Source: Lutibacter sp. B2 (GTDB lineage Bacteria > Bacillota > Clostridia > Peptostreptococcales > Thermotaleaceae). Taken from it: DNA of 64,000 nucleotides. Location of the stretch: assembly GCA_015686845.1 (NCBI GenBank), contig JADPRS010000007.1, positions 1 through 64,000 of the forward strand, read 5' to 3'. This document shows, piece after piece, positions 56,643-64,000 of this stretch. The translations under genes were made by a program, and so were the position numbers. Position 1 is the first letter of the stretch; every line of letters starts with the position of its first letter. The notes beneath the pieces are model-generated. The model worked only from the letters and a program-made list of their open reading frames with translations, had not been told where the DNA came from and did no database searches.

Positions 56643-57998
56643 TTATATAACTTTCAATATATTTCTGCTAAATTGTTTTATATGCTGTGCAGTCACAGAC
56701 ATATTTAAATTTTGCCCGCTTAGCCCTGATGTTGTTATTCCTACCAATTTTCCACTCAGATCAATCAATGCGCCTCCTGAACTTCCTGGAGAAATAGGTG
56801 CCGTTATTTGAACCATTTTCGTATTATTAAATTCTCTAAATCCTGATACCATACCGTCTGAAATCGTATTAAACAACCCTAAAGGGCTACCTATTGCTAT
56901 AATTTTCTGCCCTCTAACCAAATCCTTTTCATTCAATATAATAGGTTTTGTTATTCGATCTACTTTGATTAACGCCAAATCATAATCTGTATGATATTTA
57001 ACAATATTGGATACCTTATATTCCTTATGATCATTTTCAAAAACAACACCAAATAATGCCCCTTTATATACTACATGAAAATTCGTTATAATAAATCCTT
57101 CATCGCTTATTACAACACCTGAACCTGTACCAATACATTCTTCCTTTTCATCATATACATTGATCATCACTACTGATTCAGCCAATTTAGCAAGTTCTTC
57201 GTAACTCTTTTCTGTATTTTCATGACTTTCTTCTTCTCTTCTAATAATTTGCTCTTTTGGTGCATGTTTTATTTCCTCTTTAATAAAACTTTCTGAAAAT
57301 GGTATGATTTTACTATGCATTTTCCCACATCTGATAACATTTGAATACTGTTTTACGCCAAAGACTGCATAGTCTATATCTTCTTTAGGATTTATATAAA
57401 GTATATCACACCCCAACTTAGATAATAGTATTAAAAAATACAGTTCGTGTTCTTTTATATCTCCGTAAAATACAATTTTGTGAATTTCATTCATACTACA
57501 CTTATTTTCAAACAGCTGTTTTAGATATTTATTCATCCATACTAACAATTTTACACCAAAATTTTTTCTTATGGTTTTCTTTTGATCTATCGTATTCACA
57601 TCATATAATTCTAAAACTTCTTTAAATGCCAATTTCTTAGTCCACTCTAAGCATTCATTTTTTATTTCGTATCCCATATTCAAATTTGATAATTCATAGG
57701 GACTGATCTGTTTTTGATTTCCCAATTCCATATAATTGTCCATAATGATCTTCATTTTCTCTATTTCATCCATATCTAGATTTCTTTCCAAACCCTTTGT
57801 GAATTTAATATAGTTCACTTTATTGGATTGCAAATGCTTATCCAATTCTTTTAATTTTTCAATATATTCATGCTCATCACTGTCCATACCTATATATCTA
57901 CAAAAAAGAACTTGTTTTCTTTCATTATTAGTAATATCTTCAAATGGCATTTTGGTTTGCAGTATAGTAGGTTTTAAACTCTTTACTTTTACAATCAT
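56643..57998 (-). CDS. YceG-like domain fused to an HtrA-type serine protease
   Basis: Residues ~1-255 resemble the YceG-type 'biosynthetic module' domain linked to tellurite-resistance (Ter) loci (HKIVFYGDIKEHELYFLILL then SKLGCDILYINP). Residues ~285-451 form a trypsin-like S1C protease with His in IITNFHVVY, Asp in TDYDLALIKV and Ser in ISPGSSGGALI, like HtrA but without PDZ. There is no signal peptide or membrane segment, so it should be cytoplasmic. Start has GGGTG. The N-terminal assignment is from memory and weaker than the protease call. Confidence 0.72.
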   Translation of the reverse strand: MIVKVKSLKPTILQTKMPFEDITNNERKQVLFCRYIGMDSDEHEYIEKLKELDKHLQSNKVNYIKFTKGLERNLDMDEIEKMKIIMDNYMELGNQKQISPYELSNLNMGYEIKNECLEWTKKLAFKEVLELYDVNTIDQKKTIRKNFGVKLLVWMNKYLKQLFENKCSMNEIHKIVFYGDIKEHELYFLILLSKLGCDILYINPKEDIDYAVFGVKQYSNVIRCGKMHSKIIPFSESFIKEEIKHAPKEQIIRREEESHENTEKSYEELAKLAESVVMINVYDEKEECIGTGSGVVISDEGFIITNFHVVYKGALFGVVFENDHKEYKVSNIVKYHTDYDLALIKVDRITKPIILNEKDLVRGQKIIAIGSPLGLFNTISDGMVSGFREFNNTKMVQITAPISPGSSGGALIDLSGKLVGITTSGLSGQNLNMSVTAQHIKQFSRNILKVI

Positions 57999-58142
57999 TT
58001 TATTTCACCCCAAAACTTCTTAATTATTTTTTGATAACTATTCAACATTACCATAATATCCCTTCGTGGTGTGTTTTTCAACAATAATTACTATTTAAAT
58101 TTACTTATTTATTAAATGATTCTCTCTGTTACTGCTTCAACT

Positions 58143-58736
58143 TTATCTTTTTAAAAGTCCATATACCCGTCCTATATCTACCCCTACTATAAATATTCCA
58201 ATTAAAATTGTCATGATTCCATCACGTAAAAAACTTTCTCCATCTGAAAATAGAGGTAGTCTTAATTTAATCTCACCAATTATCTCATCATATAACTCAG
58301 TACCTTTTACATCTGTTAAATCCAAAAAAACTTCAGTTTCCCCTGTGATTTTGATTTCCTTGTTATATACCTTCACTATTTCACTCTTACAAAACCCCGT
58401 AACTACTTTCGTATCATTATACAATTCTAATAATATTATTTGACCATCATCCTCTTCATAACGAATTCCATGATTATATAAAATTTGATAAGTTAATTTT
58501 ATTATTTCAGATCTTTTAACATTAAAGATAATATGTTTTCCTCTCACCTTCCATGCAAGAAATAAACTCCAAATGATAGGAAAAATTTGAAAGCTTATAT
58601 ATTCCCAGTCCCATACACTTCCCAAAAACCATAGTATTAAAAATGTCTGATGCACCATACCATGTAACACAAATTTTTTTCCTGAATAAATAACAATTCC
58701 AAATATTATAAATGCCGCCCCAACACTAACAACCAT
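58143..58736 (-). CDS. Hypothetical membrane protein, 197 residues
   Basis: The family is not recognised. Two or three membrane segments lie near the N-terminus (VGAAFIIFGIVIYS; TFLILWFLGSVW; FQIFPIIWSLFLAW), followed by a soluble beta-rich domain (EIIKLTYQILYNHGIRYEEDD to the LFSDGESF region) and a C-terminal membrane segment (IMTILIGIFIVGVDIG). Start has AGGTG at good spacing. It stands between the protease gene and the ABC importer, with no clear functional link. Confidence 0.65.
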   Translation of the reverse strand: MVVSVGAAFIIFGIVIYSGKKFVLHGMVHQTFLILWFLGSVWDWEYISFQIFPIIWSLFLAWKVRGKHIIFNVKRSEIIKLTYQILYNHGIRYEEDDGQIILLELYNDTKVVTGFCKSEIVKVYNKEIKITGETEVFLDLTDVKGTELYDEIIGEIKLRLPLFSDGESFLRDGIMTILIGIFIVGVDIGRVYGLLKR

Positions 58737-58933
58737 AGATCTTCACCTACTCCTTATACTAAATCTAAATACAATCACAAATATATTTTAGCATATTTTT
58801 CCATAATTTAAAATCGCATCATAAGTGTTTTTCTTTCCCCTAAGTAATAGCCTTTAATTTGTTGTACCTCATAGTAACAAAGACTTTCTTATTGAATATT
58901 ATGAATTATATTAGCCTTTAAGGAGGTTTTCCG

Positions 58934-59713
58934 ATGTGTAAAGAAAAAATCGTAGAAGTAAAAAACATATCCATGAACTATCATACACTCAATGGAGAAA
59001 CTACAGCCCTTAAAGATTTATCCTTTGAAGTATGTAAAGGAGAAATTATTTCTATAGTAGGTCCTAGTGGTTGTGGAAAATCAACCGCTTTATCTATTAT
59101 ATCAGGGCTTATTAAACCTTCTTCTGGACACGTCATGATCAATGATCAATCCGTAGAAGGTACCCATAAAAATATTGGATATATGTTTCAAAAGGATCAT
59201 TTATTTGAATGGAGAAATATACTAGACAATGTCTTCATTGGACTGGAGATACAAAAGAAATTAAATAAAGATACAAAGCTTCTAGCAGAAAAACTTTTAG
59301 ATATGTATGGATTAGCAGAATTTAAAAATCACTATCCAACTCAACTTTCAGGAGGTATGCGTCAAAGAGTTGCGCTCATTAGAACCCTTGCTATTGAACC
59401 AGAGCTTTTATTGTTAGATGAACCATTTTCTGCTCTAGATTATCAGACTAGGCTTGCTGTGGCAGATGATATTGGTAGTATACTAAAAAAAGAAAAAAAG
59501 ACTGCCATAATGGTAACACATGATATAGCAGAAGCTATATCTATGTCAGATAGAGTCATCGTACTATCTGCAAGACCTGCAGTGGTAAAGAGCATTCATA
59601 CAATAAACTTAACCCTTGATTGTGAAAGAACTCCACTTACATCTAGAGAAGCTCCTGAATTCAGACACTATTTTAATACCATATGGAAGGAGCTTGATGT
59701 TCATGTCTCATAA
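58934..59713 (+). CDS. ABC importer ATPase, SsuB/TauB/ThiZ type
   Basis: The 259-residue ATP-binding protein has Walker A VGPSGCGKSTALS, signature LSGGMRQRVALIRTLA, Walker B LLLDEPFSALDY and H-loop VTHDIAEAI. It is most like the ATPases of nitrate/sulfonate/taurine or thiamine-precursor importers. The stop overlaps the start of the permease gene. Start has GGAGG. The substrate is unknown because no binding protein is encoded nearby. Confidence 0.9.
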   Translation: MCKEKIVEVKNISMNYHTLNGETTALKDLSFEVCKGEIISIVGPSGCGKSTALSIISGLIKPSSGHVMINDQSVEGTHKNIGYMFQKDHLFEWRNILDNVFIGLEIQKKLNKDTKLLAEKLLDMYGLAEFKNHYPTQLSGGMRQRVALIRTLAIEPELLLLDEPFSALDYQTRLAVADDIGSILKKEKKTAIMVTHDIAEAISMSDRVIVLSARPAVVKSIHTINLTLDCERTPLTSREAPEFRHYFNTIWKELDVHVS

Positions 59714-60524
59714 AAATACAATTACTAATACTAGTTTTTCTAAAGAACACATTAATTTTATAAAAAACCACAAAAAAAGAAAAAAAGAAATTAGAATAAC
59801 GCAAATTTCTTTACTTGTAGTATTTTTTGCCCTATGGGAAATTGCAGCAAAAGCGAATTTAATAGACACATTCCTTACAAGTTCGCCTTCTCAGATGTGG
59901 TATTTATTTATTAAACTCGCAAAAGATGGTTCTATCTTTAACCATATTGCCATCAGTTCTTTTGAGACAGTTGTAGGTTTTATTACAGGAACATTATTAG
60001 GCACTTTAATTGCTATATTGTTATGGTGGTCTGATTTCATTTCAAAGGTACTTGATCCATATATGGTCGTTTTAAATGCACTTCCTAAAACAGCTCTTGC
60101 ACCTATCATTATTTTATGGGCAGGTGCAGGAATCACGGGTATAATCGTCACTGCAATGACCGTATCCCTTGTTGTTACTATACTAGGCGTATATGGTGGT
60201 TTTAAAGAAGTGGATGAAGACAAAATAAAAATGCTTAAAACCTTTGGTGCAACTAAGCTTCAAATTCTAGATAAAGTAATTATTCCTGCAAGTATACCTA
60301 CAATTATAAATGCATTAAAAATAAATGTAGGTCTTTCATGGGTAGGGGTAATCGTCGGTGAATTTTTAGTATCTCAAGCTGGAATAGGATACTTGATCGT
60401 ATATGGTGGTCAAGTATTTAAGTTAGATTTAGTTATGACTAGTGTACTCATTTTAGCAGTACTTGCTGCTTTAATGTATCAGGGAGTTGCTTATTTAGAA
60501 AAGAAACTTATAAAATATAAATAA
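59697..60524 (+). CDS. ABC importer permease, SsuC/TauC/ThiX type
   Basis: The product (about 275 residues) has six membrane segments and the EAA-loop typical of this family (FKEVDEDKIKMLKTFGATKLQILDKVIIPASIP). The start is taken as ATG 59697, four bases after AAGGAG and 17 bases inside the ATPase gene; ATG 59703 is the alternative. A hydrophobic membrane-domain segment ITGIIVTAMTVSLVVTILGVYGG is clear. It forms a two-gene unit with the ATPase, ending in a hairpin. Confidence 0.88.
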   Translation: MFMSHKNTITNTSFSKEHINFIKNHKKRKKEIRITQISLLVVFFALWEIAAKANLIDTFLTSSPSQMWYLFIKLAKDGSIFNHIAISSFETVVGFITGTLLGTLIAILLWWSDFISKVLDPYMVVLNALPKTALAPIIILWAGAGITGIIVTAMTVSLVVTILGVYGGFKEVDEDKIKMLKTFGATKLQILDKVIIPASIPTIINALKINVGLSWVGVIVGEFLVSQAGIGYLIVYGGQVFKLDLVMTSVLILAVLAALMYQGVAYLEKKLIKYK

Positions 60525-60571
60525 ACGATTAAAGAGAGTCTCTAAATGGAGATTCTTTTTAATCGTTTATT
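60522..60571. terminator. Hairpin between the importer and the exporter operon
   Basis: A long imperfect stem pairs ataaacgattaaa with tttaatcgtttat around an inner gagagtctc/gagattctt hairpin. It separates convergent genes; the plus side has a T-rich tail. Confidence 0.75.
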
Positions 60572-60610
60572 TTAAATATTCATATTGGACCCATACTAAA
60601 TTTTCACATA

Positions 60611-61462
60611 TTACAGATCTCTTTTTTCAAATTTCCGAACAGCTAAAACAATCATGACAATAGAGTATATAACAATATATCCCATCATCAATGGACTTGG
60701 CTGAATAGATGCGCCCAACATACTCTCCAAACTAACATTTAACCCTGAAGAGGTTGTAAATAAAAGTGAAGATGCTTTTCTATAAATAATATCTGATGGG
60801 ATTACAAGACTCGTTATTATTCCAATATTTGTCAAGGCTACTTTTGTAGCTTCCAGTGTTATAAAATGTCCTATCTGTTCTAAAATTCCTCCTACCATAC
60901 CACAAAAATATAAAATCACCATGACAACACCTGATCCCATGGTTGATATGGAACAACTAAAAAATATTCCTATTGAAATTAATAAGATAGGTAAAAGATA
61001 AAAAGTAGCTAAGGATTTGATGATTGCTATCATAGAGAAATTAACAACAACACCCTTTCCAAAGAAAATATTTAATCCTATAATGCTCAAGAATAAAATT
61101 GTTACATAAGGAATAATTACTGATAGAATACCTATAAATCGTCCTAAAACAATTTCATATCTAGCAATTGGCTTTGATAAAATAGCATCGTAGGTACCAT
61201 TTTCAATTTCTGAAGAAATAGCTCCTGCACTTGAAAAAATAGACAAAAAAGCTGTTATAAATCCAACAGCATAAACCCCCATAGATAAAAGTTGACCTGA
61301 AACCGTAAGTCTAATAAGGGTATCTTCATGATTCAAAGATTTATAAGCGAATCTAAGTGCCGTTCCATAAAGCGTCAAAAAAACAGCTGTTAATAGAAGG
61401 GTGAGATATAAAATTTTCTTTTTCCTCATTTCAAGAAATGTAAGTCTTATAATTGTACTCAA
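60611..61462 (-). CDS. ABC exporter permease, multi-pass
   Basis: The 283-residue ABC-2-type permease has about six membrane segments (for example LYLTLLLTAVFLTLYGTAL and FYLLPILLISIGIFF) and the loop SSEIENGTYDAILSKPIARYEIVLGRFIG typical of ABC-2 permeases. It is last of the sigma/anti-sigma/ATPase/permease operon, two bases after the ATPase stop. It probably exports an antibiotic-like or envelope compound. Confidence 0.88.
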   Translation of the reverse strand: MSTIIRLTFLEMRKKKILYLTLLLTAVFLTLYGTALRFAYKSLNHEDTLIRLTVSGQLLSMGVYAVGFITAFLSIFSSAGAISSEIENGTYDAILSKPIARYEIVLGRFIGILSVIIPYVTILFLSIIGLNIFFGKGVVVNFSMIAIIKSLATFYLLPILLISIGIFFSCSISTMGSGVVMVILYFCGMVGGILEQIGHFITLEATKVALTNIGIITSLVIPSDIIYRKASSLLFTTSSGLNVSLESMLGASIQPSPLMMGYIVIYSIVMIVLAVRKFEKRDL

Positions 61463-61464
61463 TT

Positions 61465-62361
61465 TTACTCCTCCTCCCCTACTGTTTTAATAAATAGTTC
61501 CTCAAGTACATTTTCTTTTTTCTTCATCATATATAATTGCCCATCATTTTTTACGATACATTCTGCGATCTTAGGAAGAAGTTCATCATCATATACAGAC
61601 ATTTCTATTTGATTTCCAGCTTTTTTTATATTTTGATCGACTTTTTTAAGTTCATTGATTATTTTTTCATTTATATTTCCTATTGAAAGAAGTACGGGTG
61701 AATGAAGAAGTTCCTGAATCGTTCCAATTTTTTTCATTCTTCCTTTATCCAAAATAGCCACTCGATCTGATACAAGTTCTACTTCACTTAAAAGATGGGT
61801 ATTTAGAAATATTGTTTTTCCTTGATCTTTTAATTTTAAAATGATATCACGTACATCTTTTCTTCCAATAGGATCTAGTGCACTCGTAGGTTCATCTAAG
61901 AATAAAATCTTAGGATTTGAAAGAATTGCACTTGCTAAACCAATCCTTTGTTTCATTCCCTTGCTGTACTCTTTTATTTTTTTATATTCATGTCCTTTAA
62001 GTCCTACGATTTCAATCACTTCTTCAATTCTATCTTTAATCTCTTTTTTATCCATTTTATAAAGTAGTCCATGATTAAATAAAAGTTCATAACCAGTAAG
62101 CCAATTATGATATTGAAAAAGTTCAGGTAAATATCCTATTTTTTTTCTAGTTTGAATATGCCCTATGGATTGTCCCAGAATTTCACCCCTTCCTGAATCT
62201 GGATGAAGGATTCCAAGAAGTGTTCTTATAAATGTACTTTTTCCCGCACCATTTTTGCCTAGAAGGCTAAATACCTCCCCCTCTTTAACAGAGAGAGAAA
62301 TATTCACAAATCCACCTTTACCTTTAAACTGTTTTGTCAAATTGTCCGTTTGAATAACCAT
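61465..62361 (-). CDS. ABC exporter ATPase
   Basis: The 298-residue ATP-binding protein has Walker A LLGKNGAGKSTFIRTLLG, signature YSKGMKQRIGLASAIL, Walker B ILFLDEPTSALDPIGRK and H-loop NTHLLSE. It is of the CcmA/DrrA-like group pairing with ABC-2 permeases. It directly follows the anti-sigma gene, with its own ATG next to the stop. With the permease it likely removes a stressor sensed through the ECF sigma factor. Confidence 0.92.
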   Translation of the reverse strand: MVIQTDNLTKQFKGKGGFVNISLSVKEGEVFSLLGKNGAGKSTFIRTLLGILHPDSGRGEILGQSIGHIQTRKKIGYLPELFQYHNWLTGYELLFNHGLLYKMDKKEIKDRIEEVIEIVGLKGHEYKKIKEYSKGMKQRIGLASAILSNPKILFLDEPTSALDPIGRKDVRDIILKLKDQGKTIFLNTHLLSEVELVSDRVAILDKGRMKKIGTIQELLHSPVLLSIGNINEKIINELKKVDQNIKKAGNQIEMSVYDDELLPKIAECIVKNDGQLYMMKKKENVLEELFIKTVGEEE

Positions 62362-63474
62362 CTACTTCATCTCCTCAATGAAAGGTAGTATTTCATCAAT
62401 ATTACAATTACTACTTATAGAGTATAGCTTATCTCCTTCCTTAAAGAAAAGATTTAAATAATCATACTCTGAATCTTTTTCTTTCACAACAATGGCTTTT
62501 TTTCCTCTAATAGTGATTTCTTCTTTTATTTGTGTATCTGAATTATAAGGTATTGGTATAGTTGATGTTATATGATCTATACTCATAAATTGTTTCTTTA
62601 AATTATTTGGTAAGAAATCCATAGAAAACAATAATTTTATCAATTCCTTTTCATCTATATCACTTTGCATTTCTATACTAGGTACCTTCATCTGGGTTAC
62701 ATTAATATATTTTCTTATTTCGTCTTTATTCGCACTTTTCTTTTCTATACTATAATTTATTACATCCTCAGAATGAATGGTAAAAGGTTTATTATTTAAC
62801 GCTTGAGGTATCTTTGTATCTTCACCTAAATAATTTAAAAACGCATTGGCTTTGTTTACATCTAACTTTAAAGTAATATCTTGTTTTGGATAAATACTAG
62901 CATAACCATACTTAAAATCATCCTTTACTTTTATTACTTTCGCACTAGGCATTTTTTCTTTTATTTCATTACCACTCTCTAAACCAGCTATATTTATTTC
63001 CTTCCCCTGTGATGACACATCAATCTTAACAAAATTTTCAATTTCTTTAGATCCATTTCCTTTACGGAATACTTCATCAATTTCTCTAATATCTGACTCG
63101 CTAATAGATACGGTCGTCATTTCGTTCATACGAAATATTTTTAATAAATCCTGTGCCTTTGCTATAACAGGGTCCACAAATAATAATCCTGTACCTATGG
63201 CAACTACAGCAGCCGCTGCAGTCCATCTTCTAGCTAATTTATTCATTTTAAAATTCCTCCCTTTATTGGTATTATTAATTGAATGTATCGGACTACGAGT
63301 AGGTATTACAATGCCTGCTTTAAGCGCATTTTCTACCAACATCTCTTGGTTCTTTAATTTTTCAAATGCATCTCTACAGATAGAACAAGTATTTATATGT
63401 GACATTACCTCATCTACATCTCCTGTATAGGTATGATCAATAACTTGCTGAAGTATCTCAATTTTATAACACAT
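62362..63474 (-). CDS. Zinc-finger membrane anti-sigma factor
   Basis: The product (370 residues from ATG 63474, with AAGGTG at good spacing) has an N-terminal ZAS-type zinc finger (MSHINTCSICRDAF: His-x3-Cys-x2-Cys), one membrane segment (WTAAAAVVAIGTGLLFV) and an extracellular domain. It overlaps the sigma gene by 11 bases. It should hold the ECF sigma factor at the membrane and release it on a signal. The open frame begins at 63495, but that start lacks a site. Confidence 0.88.
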   Translation of the reverse strand: MCYKIEILQQVIDHTYTGDVDEVMSHINTCSICRDAFEKLKNQEMLVENALKAGIVIPTRSPIHSINNTNKGRNFKMNKLARRWTAAAAVVAIGTGLLFVDPVIAKAQDLLKIFRMNEMTTVSISESDIREIDEVFRKGNGSKEIENFVKIDVSSQGKEINIAGLESGNEIKEKMPSAKVIKVKDDFKYGYASIYPKQDITLKLDVNKANAFLNYLGEDTKIPQALNNKPFTIHSEDVINYSIEKKSANKDEIRKYINVTQMKVPSIEMQSDIDEKELIKLLFSMDFLPNNLKKQFMSIDHITSTIPIPYNSDTQIKEEITIRGKKAIVVKEKDSEYDYLNLFFKEGDKLYSISSNCNIDEILPFIEEMK

Positions 63475-64000
63475 TGAAATCACCTTCCTTTTCATATAAT
63501 TTCAAGAATTTCTGTTTTCCCCGTACAATCAGCTGTCCTATATTATTTTTAGGAATATCTGTTGCAATATGAATTTCTTCATATGAATATCCTGAAAATT
63601 TTAAAATAAGTGAGATTCTTTGATTTTCTGTTAGATTTGATAACACCTTTCTAACTCTTTTAATTTCTTCATTTCTAAATATTTCATCTTCTGTGGAAAA
63701 TATACTATCTACTTCTTCTAGAATACTTTCTTCTCTTTTGATTCTTCTTTTTTCTCCTCTTAAGTGATTAAAAGCAGTATTTGTTGCAACCTTTGAAAGC
63801 CATGCACCTAAAAACTCAAATTTTTCTTTTGAATGATAATATTTTATAAACACTTCTTGCGTTAAATCTTCCGCTAATTCATTATTTCCAACTAAGTAGT
63901 ATAGCTGTTTATATACTATGCTATAATATTTTTCATAGTTTATTTGAAAAATTTCTTCTCTTTTTTTCCTTGGTCTTGGGATCCCAAAAATATTAACCAC
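63464..64000 (-). CDS. ECF sigma factor, 5' end possibly beyond window
   Basis: The sequence (178 residues to the right edge) is an ECF-type sigma-70: region 2 INYEKYYSIVYKQLYYLVGN..AEDLTQEVFIKYY and FLGAWLSKVATNTAFNHLRGEKRR, region 4 LTENQRISLILKFSGYSYEEIHIAT..IPKNNIGQLIVRGKQKF. The first codon seen is GTG at 64000, with no ribosome site in view; the gene may start there or further right. It begins the operon with its anti-sigma factor and an ABC exporter, suggesting autoregulation. Confidence 0.88.
   Translation of the reverse strand: MVNIFGIPRPRKKREEIFQINYEKYYSIVYKQLYYLVGNNELAEDLTQEVFIKYYHSKEKFEFLGAWLSKVATNTAFNHLRGEKRRIKREESILEEVDSIFSTEDEIFRNEEIKRVRKVLSNLTENQRISLILKFSGYSYEEIHIATDIPKNNIGQLIVRGKQKFLKLYEKEGDFNVL

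Overview
The window looks like a chromosomal segment of an AT-rich, spore-forming, motile member of the Clostridia. The evidence is strong GGAGG ribosome sites, frequent GTG/TTG starts, the sporulation set prkA-yhbH-spoVR and spoVAF, a chemotaxis receptor, ATP-type PEP carboxykinase, ferredoxin-type proteins and no respiratory-chain genes. No rRNA, tRNA or CRISPR array was found.

Layout. 1-5.6 kb: partial Ser/Thr:Na+ symporter, deoD, a secreted phosphodiester-glycosidase pair, a chemoreceptor and a thioesterase. 5.7-11.9 kb: sporulation genes. 11.9-15.7 kb: an RlmI-like methyltransferase and a methionine operon (metY-metA) behind a SAM-I riboswitch. 16.0-28.7 kb: a genomic island. Its edges are two ~660-bp direct repeats made of the 3' end of a DUF362/ferredoxin gene: an intact gene on the right and a 5'-truncated copy on the left. 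Inside are a four-gene operon that resembles the ABC-3C conflict systems (MBL hydrolase, trypsin-like protease with C-terminal extension, small middle component, SMC/Rad50-like ATPase) and a translationally coupled two-gene unit (helical-repeat protein plus a protein with a restriction-endonuclease-like N-terminus) that I do not recognise. An IS3-type transposase remnant and a decayed gene lie at the edges.

29.3-41.4 kb: plsY and a glycerol/dihydroxyacetone region (glpP, glpF, glpK, GlpA-like dehydrogenase, FAD oxidoreductase, DUF1667, a sigma-54 activator, dhaKLM). A near-consensus -24/-12 promoter sits before glpF and the matching type of activator ends the same gene series, so glycerol use is probably under sigma-54 control. 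A RelA/SpoT protein with a HEPN-like tail lies between glpP and dhaM. 41.5-54 kb: rhodanese, PEP carboxykinase, a YheO-type regulator/threonine-synthase-like/RidA cassette, a lone GmrSD-type (DUF262/DUF1524) gene between two strong hairpins, and housekeeping genes (ABC-F, DegV, TrmB). 54-64 kb: small surface or spore-like proteins, hutG, a cyclophilin lipoprotein, an unusual YceG-like/HtrA fusion, an ABC importer without a binding protein, and an ECF sigma/anti-sigma/ABC exporter operon cut by the right edge.

The best candidates for undescribed biology are the 23.96-27.38 kb gene pair, the repeat-bounded island around it, the RelA/SpoT-HEPN fusion, the YceG-protease fusion and the sigma-54 glycerol operon with its 12-codon leader ORF.
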